Source: Ciona intestinalis (taxonomy: Eukaryota; Chordata; Ascidiacea; Phlebobranchia; Cionidae). Taken from it: DNA of 64,000 bases. This document shows, piece by piece, positions 1 to 20,065 of the stretch (position 1 is the stretch's first letter; every line of letters begins with the position of its first letter). The notes beneath the pieces were generated by a model. It worked only from the letters and a program-made list of their open reading frames with translations, had not been told where the DNA came from and made no database searches. The stretch is taken from positions 3,941,480-4,005,479 of the forward strand of contig NC_020168.2 of NCBI RefSeq assembly GCF_000224145.3, in the 5' to 3' direction. The position numbers were made by a program, and so were the translations under genes.

Positions 1-329
1 GTCGTTTTCCGGCCACCTCATGATAAACTAAGTTAAATTCATTAATGTACCTGTTTTATTGTTTTAATTTTTCCTAAACAACACAATTTTTGTGAGTAGG
101 CTTATCACATAATAATGTAATTTACTTTATCCTCGCCGAAAAAAATGACAGTTTAGTGGTTATAACATGGATGTTCTGTTTCATACATCTACTGCTAGCT
201 TACAAGTTATGTCTGTAACTTTGTGGGTGATTTTTATTTTGTAGGGCTGACAATTTAGACAAACTGTCAATGACCAATGGGTTGTCATGACATAATAAAT
301 TAACAAGTGGTAATATTAATTTTTTTTAG
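1..329. other. Intron 5' of the first visible eIF3b exon
   Basis: No coding exon is seen here. The stretch ends in a T-rich tract and an AG at 328-329 that serves as acceptor for the first visible eIF3b exon. Much of it (about 107-293) is a degraded SINE-like repeat listed separately. Confidence 0.7.
107..293 (+). repeat. SINE-like repeat (ATGAATG-head family), degraded copy
   Basis: It shares the ordered blocks GTAATTTACTTTATCCTCGC, a diverged ACGACAG-like block, ATGTTCTGTTTCATACA, TGTAACTTTGTGGGTGATTT and GGCTGACAATTTAGACAAAC with copies near 9015, 21063, 26697, 33100, 55065 and 62053. I name the family by these shared blocks only; assignment to a named Ciona SINE needs a library search. 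Confidence 0.55.
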
Positions 330-3300
330 ATACATTTTCATTGAATATGAACAAGACAAATCAGCCAAGGATGCGGTCAAAGGAGCAGACGGATACAAAC
401 TTGATAAATCGCACGCTTTTAGAGTGAATTTGTTCAGTGACTTTGAAAAGTATGGAATTTTGTTTTATTTGGGGAGAATTTCTTATTAAATTATAAATGT
501 TTTTTTAAATACAAAAAATGTGTATATACAATTTTGTTTTATTTAGTGAAAATTTCCTTATTTAATTATAAATGTTTTTCAGATAAAAAAATGTAATTTT
601 GTTTTATTTGGTGAAAATTTTCTTATCAAATCATTCATATTTTTTTCAGGTACAAAAATGTAACTGAAAATTGGACCCCGCCAGAAAAACAACCATTGAA
701 GGACGTGGTAATCACAAGTTTAATTTTTATTTCTAAATGCTAGTAATTTATGTTTAATATTATGTTTTAATTTGTGTTTCCTGTATTTACAATTGTTCTT
801 ATTTAAAAAAACAGAGAAACTAGTACAGAATTTATGTTGGAGAAAAGGTGTATATATTAAGATTTAATGTAATAGGTTTTGTGAAGTTAGTATTTTTCAG
901 TTGTGATTTTTGTTGTGGTTTGTTTTTTGGACGGCATGTGGTATTTTGGTAGGGGTTTGTCATTTTTAAATTTAGTTAAAGGGAAAAAATCATAATTTAG
1001 TTAATTCGTTTTCGAGTGTTTATTGCTATTTAATGTTTTGCAGTTCCTTTTGTAAAATATTTATATTTAATTTTAGAAAAAAATGTCATTTAAATTTCCA
1101 GGGAAATCTTTACTACTTTCTTGAAGATGAAGATTGTAACAATCAATTTAGTGTAATATATGAGGGGGGTGTGAAGACAGGTATCTTTCTGAACACAGCA
1201 GCTGAACCAAGCCTTTTAGAACAACGAGAAGTAAGATCTATGTTTAATTCTTCTTTTTGACATTGGTGTATCATTTTTGCTATTTTTCCCTAGAAAGCCT
1301 ATATTTTCGTTTGTTTATAGTTGAATTTTTCTTTTTTTTTTATAGAAACATTATGCTTGGTACTTATTTAAAAGTAATAGTTTGTTAGTGACAACAGCAA
1401 ACTAAAATTTAGATTCTTACCAAGTATGGACGTTTGTCCGGATTTATCGTTGCATTGGCATAATAAAAAGCACTTTGTTGTGTGCAAAGATTAAAGTACA
1501 AGTTCCTAGGTAGAGCTTTCCCTACACAACGGCTAGTGCTAAGGAAAAAAATACTCTGCTATGGTTAATAATTTATTTTCTAACCAGCGTTGGACAGAAA
1601 CTTACACGCGTTGGTCACCAAAAGGGGCGTACCTCGCTACTTTCCATGCTAAAGGTATCGCGTTGTGGGGTGGTGAAAAGTTTCGCCAAATCCAACGTTT
1701 TACCCATCCAGGGGTTCAACTCATTGATTTTTCTCCATGTGAAAGGTAGGGTAGAAATTGCAATGCATATGATTTTACCCATAGGCCCAAATGCTTTATC
1801 TTGTTTTGAATTTTGGTGAAATCTAGGATGATGTTTAAAAATAAAGGTATATTCTCAGTTGATAAACATAGGGAATCTCATTTTTTAATGCCGTTAATGC
1901 AATAGTTCTGCTTTTTTGTAAATATACTGCAGGGTAAAATCTGTTCAGGCTTAAAAAAGGGTTTTTAAAACATTGTCACCCTCTGTTTTGGGTGATCTGT
2001 TACCCCAGACACCCCTAACTTCACGCTGAAGTTACCTATGTATATATATGATTTCATCCAACACTTGCATACCAATGTGTCTTTGTATTCAGGTATTTAG
2101 TTACCTTCAGTCCAATGCAAGACCCCAGCAGAGGGGATGATATCCAAGCCATTACTGTGTGGGAAATATTTACCGGGTTGAAAAAGAGAAGTTTCCACGC
2201 TGACATGTCTGGTGAGGACAGACAGTGGCCAATTTTCAAGTAAGAAAATAATCATCAGAACTTTTGTTTTTAAAAAAATTCTGCTTTTTGTTTTTAAATT
2301 ATTGTAGTTTTTGATAAAAATTATCCTGTTTTTTATTTTAAAACAAAATTGTTGTATAGTAGGGTGGAGGAAGTTAAAAAACTTTTTAATTTTTTTTTCT
2401 GTTAACATTTGTGACAAATCAAGAAAATTTATTAAATCTTAGATTTGTATCTTATGATGGAAAGTATTTTGCAAGGAAAGCAAAAGGAGTTCTGAGTGTA
2501 TATGAAACACCGGTGGGTTTTAGTTAACTTAATTAGCATGACATATCATTTGCACCACTTCTAATGTTAAAACTTTCTTTTTTTTTCATTTACAGTCAAT
2601 GGGCTTAGTGGATAAAAAGAGCATTGCTATTGATGGAATCAGGTTGGTTTTGGTTATGTTCAAAGAAATTTTTGTCTAGGATAAAAGTAGAGTTGAAATC
2701 TAGCTCAGGCTATTAACTTAGGCACAATGTTTAAATTACAAATTTATTTTATTACTTATTTGATAGTGTGTCATCATGTATTAAAAAAACACATGTATTT
2801 TAGCATAGTGTGTTGGGATGACTGTTGTTTAGTCCTTCTTTTTGGCATTTTTGTCATTCCTAATTGAATTATAGTTTTGTTAATTCCCATTTTCCTTATC
2901 AGCGAGTTCTTCTGGTCTCCTGCTGACAACATGTTGGCGTTTTGGATTCCTGAAAACAACCAGATACCGGCCAGAGTGACCATTCTTGCAATTCCTTCCA
3001 AGAAAGAAGTCCGCGTGAAAAACTTATTCAATGTTTCTGATATTCGCCTCAACTGGCACAAACAAGGAAAGTTCCTTTGTGTGAAGGTGGACAGATACAA
3101 CAAAGCCAAAAAGGTAATTTATTTGCTTCTGTGACAAAGTAATTAGCGTGCTTCCACCCAGCCAAGAGCAAGGGGGTATGGTCCCAGATTGATTATAGGC
3201 CCAATGTGGTTATCTTTGTGGTTGTATATGACAAAACACCTCGGAAAATGCCCTGGTATTCTCATAGTGGTTTAAATTGCCAGCCACGAACTAAAAGACT

Positions 3301-6300
3301 GAAAAACTCTGATAAAATTGTAAGTATAATTAAATGTTATAAAGCATTTTGTAATCTTTATAAGTACTATTATCTATTCCTATATCATTTTTTTAAAACT
3401 GTTTTTAATTAACTATTACATTGTATTTCCACACAGGCCAATATTTCCAATTTTGAAATCTTTCATATAATGGAGAAGCAAGTGCCAGTCGACATAGTTG
3501 AACTCAAAGAACAGGTTAGTTCAAAAACAAAATGCTACATGTTTAATAGCTTGCAGTAACTTCATACACCTATATTACAGGTAATTGCTTTTGCATGGGA
3601 ACCTACTGGTAACAAATTCTGCTGTCTGCACGGAGAAGCACCTAGAATATCAGCAATGTTCTTTGAAATTAAAGGAGGGAAAATAGAACATCTCGGTAAG
3701 TAAATGGTTTTGGCCTAAGTCCTAGGACCCATGGCGTGTCATGCTGTGGGGCCTTACCCATATAGAATACAATAGAAAAGAAAAGGGTACTTTTTTTCTT
3801 GTGAGTTTTATATTTTCTAAAAACATGTAAAATTCTCATTAGAAATAATCATCTAAGAAGAGTTGTTTTTTTTTGTTTTTTTTTGACAGAACTGAAATGT
3901 TTAAAGAAACCACACTCAAGTTTATGACGTTTTTTTAAAGATTTTAATGTTAAAAATCAGAGGATTGAATTTATGTAAAATGTGTTTTTCTTCAGGAACT
4001 ATGGAAAAGAAACAAGCTACACATATATTCTGGTCACCTGCTGGACAATTTGTGCTTCTGGTTGGATTGAACAGGTAATAATTTTAAGAGGGTTCCTAAA
4101 TTTTGTATATTTTGCCACTTTGTTACTGAAAACAGTTTTGGCGCCACAAATTCCAACAATTGTGTACACAAGCCGTATTTTATTCGCTTTGTTTTGTCAG
4201 TAAACAAAAAAAAAAACACTCAAAAAAAATCAATATTTCATCTTAAAATTTGTAATTTGCGCTTAAAATAATTATTGGTTAATTGTTAGGCATGAAATGT
4301 GACACAATCAAAACAAGTAAACTGAATTAGACGAATAGCCAACTAATCAAAAGAATAAAGTTTTTTTTTTATAATTTATTTATTTTATTTCGCAGAAAAA
4401 TGAAGTTGCTTTAAATTAATTTTATCAGAGAAAGCCTAATTTTAAATGAAAAAGATTTTTTGTGTTTTATAAAATTTATTTTGAGAAAAAACTAGTCGCC
4501 TTAAATTAAAAATTTTCTGACAAAGTTTAATTTTGGTTCAAGCTAATTCTATTTTTTTGACAAAATTTTAATTTTGATTCAAGTTGTTCTGTAATTTTTT
4601 TTTTTAATTTTAGTTCAAGTCAACTGGAGTTCATCGACACTGCCGACATGACAGTAATGAACAGTGGTGAGCATCATATGGTATCGGATGTAGAGTGGGA
4701 TCCTACTGGAAGATATCTTGTCTCCATTGTTAGCTGGTGGGAACATAAGGTAAGATCTGTGATACGATAATAAATATGTGGTATATTTTAATTTTTTTAA
4801 TAATAATCTGAAGTGCCAAAAATTGCTAAAAGAAATTGGTATAAAATTGTTTAAAAATACCAAAAAAAACATTACTAAACTGAAGTAACTCTCAAGAAAA
4901 GGTCATTATTGAATGTGGAAATGCAGTATACACATTTTTATATACATGTAATAGCATGGTAAAAGCTGCTGTAGTCTAACATGTTATACAAAACATGACA
5001 TGTTACCTTTTATGCTCATCTAGGTAGTAATGCTTGCTTGGTATAACAAGGATTGTATTTTTTTAATGTATGAGACTGAGAGGCAGAATATCTGCAGAAA
5101 GTGCAACTTATTCTATACAAAATAGTTTATTATGTAATGTAATGTATATGCACTATGCATTGGTGTAGAGTTCTGCACCTACACGGGACTGCTGCATACA
5201 TGCAAACAGAATTTAGTTTAGATGTATCGTGCTACAATAGTTAAACCCTCTACGCAACAGGGACATTTATCACTATCTAACAACGAGCAACATCTTATTA
5301 GCCCTTAATTTATTTATTTTGCTGATTACGTACCAATTCGTATCATGTTAACTGTTAATTGAATGTATCTGTAGGTTATGCCTATTCGTACAGTCATGAC
5401 GTAACAAATAGCTTAATATTATACACATTCAAAATTTGTTTTCCTTGTTAGATTGACAATGCTTACTGGGTGTGGTCATTCCAAGGAAGGCTTATGAGGA
5501 AATATCCCATGGAACAATTATGCCAACTACTGTGGAGACCAAAACCAAAATCCATTCTCTCTGCTGATCATATTAAGGTAATGAGTGTGCATATCATTTG
5601 ATTCTGAAAGTTGTGTTTATACCAAATATAATATTATACTGTGATGGCCAGTCACGAGTGTGTGCGCCGAAGCAAACACGAGTTCCTTTCCTATCATAAT
5701 ATGCCATATAGTATAAATATCCCATTTTGTGCTCATTTGCCTTCTTAGTTTACTGCTTGCAATAAACCATAATTCAACCACTGCAACAGAACATTATTAT
5801 CAATGTTATATAAATTAACAAAATCTCTTTTTTATTAACAAAAAAATATGAATTTGATTTTGCAGGATAAATGCCCAACTAATTAATCCTCGTGTGGCGG
5901 GGCAGTGACAGTAGTTAGTTACTACAAGTGTTCTATCAATTTTAGTAACTGTAATACGAGCTATTTCCATTTGCCAAAATAAATAATGTTCCGATTTTGC
6001 AGAAAATCCGTAAGAATCACAAGTCCTTTAGCAAGATCTTTGAAGCAAAGGACAGACTTCTTCAGAGCCGTGTTTCCAAAGAAATTATCGACAAACGTAG
6101 ATCGTTGATGGAAGAGTTTACCAACTACAGAAAACATTGCAATGAAGTTTATCAGCACACAACTCCATATAGAAGAGAACTAAGAAATGGTTTGTACAAT
6201 CTAACAAATTTTGAGCATTGCTATTAAATGAGTTAAAACTTAAAAGGTAGAATTGGACCTATGTTTTATATCTCAGGACATGACGTACCATTTACATGGC

Positions 6301-7218
6301 AAAAAATATCATTAATTGTAACTTTTACTTCAATTCTGCTAAGGAACTAAAAAATGATTGGTACAATCTTTACGAATTTTGATCAGCAATCCTGTCAAAT
6401 GAGTTTAAAAGTTCAATTGGGCTTATGTTTGAGGTCTTAGGGCATGCTGTACCATATACCAGTGCTCTTCAACCGGTGTGCACGGTGCACCCTAGGGTGC
6501 ACAAAAACATGCCAGGGGTGCACCAGAACAAAAGGGTATATAAGGGTGCATCACAAACTTCAACAGTTTTCAGCAGTAATATTCAGTTTTGGACATTTTT
6601 AACAAATTTAGCCACTTTCCTACAGTTTTTTTTATATGAATTCTATATTTGCATAACTGGGAATCGAGAAACATCATTATTTTTCGTTAAAGCAATCAGG
6701 GGTGCATGAGTTCGTCACAACAACTTTGAGGGTTCACCAACCCAAAAAAGGTTGAAGAGCACTGCCATATACAATAGAAAAATACCATCAATTGTAACTT
6801 AGGGTCTTATAGGCCTTTTTTGTAACATTAAGGACAAGGTATTTTCACCTAAACTTAAGTCTGTCATCACTCACCTCAGAACCCCAGATTCCTAGCAAGG
6901 TATGCTACACTCTAAGATGTGTAAGTGACCTTGGGCAAAAAGTTAACGGCATACTCTGATGATTTTGTGCCATATAGCGGACGTTGGGTAAAGATCACAA
7001 AACAAACAATAGCGAAAATATCTCTTTTAAACTAGTAATATACCTGTTGACAACGCAGAATACAGTACGCCTGGCAAAAACAGAAATATAACTTAATTTA
7101 TTTGTATTCTACAGGTGTTATGACTGATGAAGTTGACTACCAGGCTGAAGATCTAGATGAAGTGACTGTTGAAATTTTAATTGAGGAAGAAGAAACTATT
7201 TTGAACGATAAGGAGTAA
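330..7218 (+). CDS. EIF3B: Eukaryotic translation initiation factor 3 subunit B (3' part of gene)
   Basis: eIF3b is the scaffold subunit of the eIF3 complex on the 40S ribosome. The gene runs in from the left, so the N-terminus is missing. Fifteen coding exons join in one frame to 587 residues: 330-449, 650-707, 1102-1230, 1588-1745, 2093-2239, 2443-2512, 2596-2642, 2903-3113, 3437-3514, 3581-3695, 3996-4074, 4614-4749, 5452-5577, 6003-6189, 7115-7218 (TAA). The first exon holds the end of the RRM ([17 protein letters not shown]). Beta-propeller blades follow, with [36 protein letters not shown] and [11 protein letters not shown]. Then comes a basic helix ([16 protein letters not shown]) and an acidic tail ([15 protein letters not shown]) matching the eIF3i-binding end of the human protein. 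All introns are GT-AG. Several carry tandem duplications across splice sites (see findings). Family identity is close to certain; exon edges were placed by eye. Confidence 0.96.
450..649 (+). repeat. Tandem triplication in eIF3b intron 1
   Basis: Three units begin with ATTTTGTTTTATTT at 457, 531 and 596 and continue to an ATGTTTTT tract and an A(T/G)ACAAAAATG-like block. That last block is the start of the next exon. The unit ends read TTTTTAA, TTTTTCAG (581-582) and TTTTTTCAG (647-649); only the last is used as acceptor. Confidence 0.75.
2354..2385. mobile_element. MITE terminal fragment
   Basis: TATAGTAGGGTGGAGGAAG matches the terminal inverted repeat of the window-wide MITE family; the remainder is T-rich and unrecognisable. 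It lies in eIF3b intron 5. Confidence 0.5.
3712..3775. repeat. Fragment of second SINE-like family
   Basis: Contains CCATGGCGTGTCATGCTG followed by a GGGGCCTTACCCA block, shared in part with 38120-38190, 56320-56345 and 61630-61700. Short fragment in eIF3b intron 10. Confidence 0.35.
4517..4620 (+). repeat. Tandem copies of a 3' splice site in eIF3b intron 11
   Basis: Three copies of GACAAA/TTTAATTTT followed by TTCAAG. The junctions read TTTTGG|TTCAAG (4537), TTTTGA|TTCAAG (4578) and TTTTAG|TTCAAG (4614). Only the last has AG and is the real acceptor of the exon starting at 4614. Confidence 0.7.
6177..6460 (+). repeat. Tandem duplication of exon 14 end plus intron
   Basis: The exon end and donor region AGAACTAAGAAATGG|TTTGTACAATC (near 6177-6200) recurs at about 6342-6368 as AGGAACTAAAAAATGATTGG. 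Downstream blocks also recur: AATTTTGA..AGCA, AAATGAGTT, TATGTTT..GGCATG, CCAT.TAC and ATCAATTGTAACTT. The period is about 166 bp. The second unit is interrupted by the hAT element at 6460-6764. Confidence 0.7.
6460..6764. mobile_element. Non-autonomous hAT-type transposon, 305 bp
   Basis: Ends are CAGTGCTCTTCAACC and its inverted copy GGTTGAAGAGCACTG. Perfect 8 bp direct repeats CCATATAC flank it at 6452-6459 and 6765-6772. An 8 bp target duplication with CAGTG...CAACC ends is typical of hAT elements. The interior is rich in GGTGCA/TGCACC motifs and has no credible transposase. It sits in eIF3b intron 14. Confidence 0.88.
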
Positions 7219-7469
7219 TCCTTAAAAGGTGATATGTCTATTAAATACAAGTTGTGTACACTACTTCTGAAATTTTGTCTATTCCTGTTCATCTATTATT
7301 GGCTGGATTTTCAAGGAAGTTTTAATGGCTGTTGTTTTGCTCAAAGACCTGTTATTTCTTCAATTTAAATATTGATATGTTGTTTTTATGTTTCAATGGA
7401 TAATTTAAAATAATGTTAAGACCAGGAAAACTATTACTTGATTCACAAAAAAAAGCAAACTATGAGTCT

Positions 7470-7475
7470 AATAAA
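7470..7475 (+). terminator. Candidate poly(A) signal of eIF3b
   Basis: AATAAA lies 252 bp past the stop codon. Two overlapping AATAAA at 7606-7615 are alternatives; only 3'-end reads can choose between them. Confidence 0.35.
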
Positions 7476-7640
7476 TCGAGCAGGGGGTTCTGCCTGACTC
7501 CAGCCATGCTTTTTGGTTTTGAATAGTGTTCTACAGTTTTAGTAAAAAATGTCTCATAAATAATTACTAACCTTATAACGTAAATATCATACCGCAGTTG
7601 TTTTAAATAAATAAAATGACGTTATAATAATTTCATACCT

Positions 7641-7646
7641 TTTATT
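7641..7646 (-). terminator. Candidate poly(A) signal of small minus-strand ORF
   Basis: AATAAA on the minus strand (TTTATT on plus), 48 bp past the stop of the ORF ending at 7694. The spacing suits a compact single-exon transcript. Confidence 0.3.
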
Positions 7647-7693
7647 TTAAGGTTCAACGTGGACAACAGTACAAAACGCACCAGCAATACTCG

Positions 7694-7987
7694 TCAGCTG
7701 GTGCTCTGTGTTGTAGAACTGCTTATATTTTTCCGGTGAATAATCTGTGTATATAATTTTTGCTGCGGAGTTGGATGGAGCGCCAGAACCGCCAGATCAG
7801 TTTTTCTGAAATATTGAATTGGAACAGGACAATTAGGTGCTAGTTGCGGCGTTTTATTGCAGAAGTTTTCATACATATTTATGTTAGGGCGTGTTTTAAC
7901 TTTCATAGAAGACAAAATGCAGAAAAAATACAACTTGGTCAAAATTGAAAAGTGAAATAAAACTAATTTAAACCAGAGTAATTCCAT
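7694..7987 (-). CDS. Hypothetical small secreted protein (97 residues, single exon)
   Basis: I do not recognise this protein. The ORF starts with MELLWFKLVLFHFSILTK and a long hydrophobic stretch to about residue 27 that looks like a signal peptide or anchor. A mature part follows with two Cys (near ENFCNKTPQLAPNCP), several Pro and a Ser/Thr-rich end. An in-frame stop lies upstream of the ATG and a poly(A) signal lies 48 bp past the stop. It runs toward eIF3b, so the two 3' ends nearly meet or overlap. No intron, paralogue or domain supports it. In AT-rich DNA a 97-codon ORF can occur by chance, so this stays a candidate; RNA reads or a conserved orthologue would decide. Confidence 0.3.
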   Translation of the reverse strand: MELLWFKLVLFHFSILTKLYFFCILSSMKVKTRPNINMYENFCNKTPQLAPNCPVPIQYFRKTDLAVLALHPTPQQKLYTQIIHRKNISSSTTQSTS

Positions 7988-8893
7988 AAACGATGCACCT
8001 AGTTTTCGTTTGCCTTGGACATATCATGGCACATTTTTATTGTCGCTGTTATCCTTTGAAGATACTGCAACAGAGAATTGGGTTTTCTCATTTGTAAACG
8101 TTCTGTGTGCCTTCAGGAAACTCGTTTGTAAGTTCAGGTTTGCTGCTAATCAACCTATGTAGACTATAGACTGTTTCAAAATTGGAGTAATTTGTTCTAC
8201 CGCGTAAAGACAAATTGTATTCGTTTATTTAAAATAAAAATATCCCACGTTTATTTAATTTGTGTTTTTGAAGCTTCAGTTACTGTTTTACAGTTAGGTT
8301 AATTGAAGTAAGTAACGAAAATTTCGACAAAAAACGTAAGTCATCCGTCACTAGAACTGGTAGCATTTAACAAGGGGATATTTCGCAATACCTCTATTGT
8401 GTCGTCACAGGCGTTTTTCGCCATGTGAGAAAATTATCCCCTTAGCGTCACCATGCACAACGGTTACGAAACAGCTGATTTCCTGATAAGGAAGTTTCCG
8501 TTTTAATTGGGTTGACCGCTTGAAACCGGCTTGTACCGGTCAGTTTATGTTCAGTTAGAAAAGTAAACGTTAATAATGATTTTACTTTAAGGCGTTTTAA
8601 TCTCAACGAAGAATTCTAGGCTTTCGTGTTAAAGTGTTGGAATCTGTGTTGAAAGCTATATACAGATTGTACGATGTACGATAATTACAGCTTGTTTGTG
8701 CTTAATTTACATTTATTTAAATACTCTAAGTACTTTGTAAAACACCCTGAAATAACAAAATGCTTTATATATCTTCTTTTATAGATATTGTGGGGTATAT
8801 TACACTCTGGTATTAACGCTAGGAAACAACAATAGATAATCTTAAATATCTTATTATCTGAATAAAAAATCAGATAATACTTTCTCGTACACT
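7988..8893. other. Intergenic region upstream of ABCF2
   Basis: No gene seen. It should hold the promoters of ABCF2 (+) and, if real, of the small minus-strand ORF. The part near 8360-8560 has more CpG than the flanking gene bodies. I see no clear TATA box at a supported start. Confidence 0.4.
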
Positions 8894-18544
<9,651 letters not shown>

Positions 18545-18643
18545 ATCTGGAAACACTAAGTTGAATTCATCTGGAAACACTGCATATAGGAAATTAAATC
18601 TCTGGTGGTCACTGGCTGCCTGGAATCTTGTGTTTTTTAGTAA

Positions 18644-18655
18644 CGCGCATGCGCA
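18644..18655. promoter_or_regulatory. NRF1-like palindromic site
   Basis: CGCGCATGCGCA matches the NRF1 consensus (GCGCATGCGC). It lies 100 bp after the ABCF2 stop, so it is either in the 3'UTR or part of an unannotated promoter. Function is inference. Confidence 0.3.
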
Positions 18656-19009
18656 GTGTTGCCCGGAATCGCATATTTATTACTAGGCAATTTCAAGTTT
18701 GTATCATAGGCAATGTCTCTTATTCTCTTTCTTGCGTGCGCGTCTGTTATTGATTGCAAACAGGGAGTTTCCTATGCCGTTTTGGAGGGCGCGTATAAAT
18801 TTCCCATAAATTTCAATTAAAACCAATAAAAAAACGGGACGCGCTGAACGTCTGGTCGATGCCAAGTTCGAAAAACGCCCCATTGGTTGATGCGGTGACG
18901 TCTGTGGTATGACGTCATTTATTTTCGTATTTTCCTTGTTGAAAACCAAACCCCCCAAGTATTTGTATTTATAATGAAAACCACGTTGGTAGTCGTGGTG
19001 TGTAAAGAA

Positions 19010-19015
19010 AATAAA
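19010..19015 (+). terminator. Candidate poly(A) signal of ABCF2
   Basis: AATAAA in GAAAATAAAATGTG, 466 bp past the stop codon; no closer canonical signal was noticed. Confidence 0.35.
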
Positions 19016-19342
19016 ATGTGAAAAGATTGGATTTTATTGACTTCTGTGAATTACAAGTAGGATGCATGTATTATGATTAAGGTACAAGGGAACAGGTGTA
19101 CAAGTGTTAGTTGTTCGGGTATAAGCGCCTTAAAAAAGGCTTGAATCGCATTGCCGTGTCCGCGTTGGTTTTACCTGTGCGAATAAACCAAAGACGTGTA
19201 ACGAGACACACAAGGATAAGAATGCATGTGATGGCCGCACTTTTTTTCGTAGTGGGTGTGGGAAAATTGATTTAAACAGGGAAATGTGTGGGTTTCCGTT
19301 ATTGAATATAGGTGGACGGGGGAAGACCGGTTTACCACATAA

Positions 19343-19536
19343 TATAGTGGGGGAAGATGGCACACCTTTAGCACGAAATTTATAAATATCCTGATCGTAT
19401 TTTAAACAATTAACAATGGTCTATAAAAGTCGCGAGGACAAGGTTTTATAATTCCTTGAATGTTTTTTGTTTGCTACCAAAATGTACGAGAAAATAGAAT
19501 AAAAATGTGTCCCATCTTCCCCCATCCTACCATATT
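19343..19536 (+). mobile_element. MITE, near full-length
   Basis: Left end TATAGTGGGGGAAGATGG, family interior (CCTGATCGTATTTTAAACAA; TTTGCTACCAAAATG) and right end CCCATCTTCCCCCATCCTAC. ABCF2-receptor intergenic region. Confidence 0.9.
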
Positions 19537-19539
19537 AAA

Positions 19540-19705
19540 ATTGTCTGCTCGTGTTTTAAACAATTAAAAAAAATGTTAAACAATTGAATACTATGGAAGT
19601 CGCAAGAATATGGATTTATAATTTTTTGAATGTTCTTTGTTTGCTATTAAAGCCGACGAGAAAATAAAATGAAAAGGTGTCCCATCTTTTCCCACCCTAC
19701 TATAT
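19540..19705 (+). mobile_element. MITE, left-truncated, directly after another copy
   Basis: It starts within the family at CTCGTGTTTTAAACAATT and ends with TTCCCACCCTACTATAT. It follows the 19343-19536 copy in the same orientation with almost no spacer. Confidence 0.85.
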
Positions 19706-20065
19706 ACATTGGCCTATCATTTTCAGCAATTACTTAAATTATGTTTTAGCCGTTTTTGTCATTGATTTACCGTAGAAAATCAAGAGAATAACTAAAAACA
19801 CGCTCGCCGTCTTCAAAACACCTTACGTAATCTACTTTCTACGGTTACAAATCCAGAGCAAACCAGAAGCGGTTGCAACAGAATCGATTGCAGAAATAAA
19901 AAAAAGAAAAAAATCGTTTGAAGAAGCGTGTGGGTCGTCAAGGGTAGACAACAGTCTTGATTTGGCTTCCTCAAATAACTGCTGCTTTTCGAAGAAAAGA
20001 CGAGGTTTTAGTTTTACTCTTCTAATGGCGAATAGATAAGGTGTTTGGAATACAAAGTACACAAA

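Larger units (their letters stand above)
7219..7693. other. eIF3b 3'UTR and convergent intergenic region
   Basis: Non-coding and AT-rich. It holds candidate poly(A) signals for eIF3b (AATAAA at 7470-7475 and the overlapping pair at 7606-7615) and, on the other strand, one for the small minus-strand ORF (7641-7646). Hand count gives one CpG in 7261-7560. Confidence 0.5.
18545..20065. other. ABCF2 3' region and intergenic DNA upstream of the receptor gene
   Basis: No coding gene recognised. It contains a direct repeat ATCTGGAAACACT (about 18545 and 18568), an NRF1-like palindrome (18644-18655), a candidate ABCF2 poly(A) signal (19010-19015) and two MITE copies in tandem (19343-19705). CpG rises clearly compared with the ABCF2 gene body. 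A signal-peptide exon of the receptor gene may lie here but I could not identify one. Confidence 0.45.

Noticed and set aside
6425..6709. 94-codon plus-strand ORF
   Set aside because: It lies almost wholly inside the non-coding hAT element and starts in flanking intron; no protein features.
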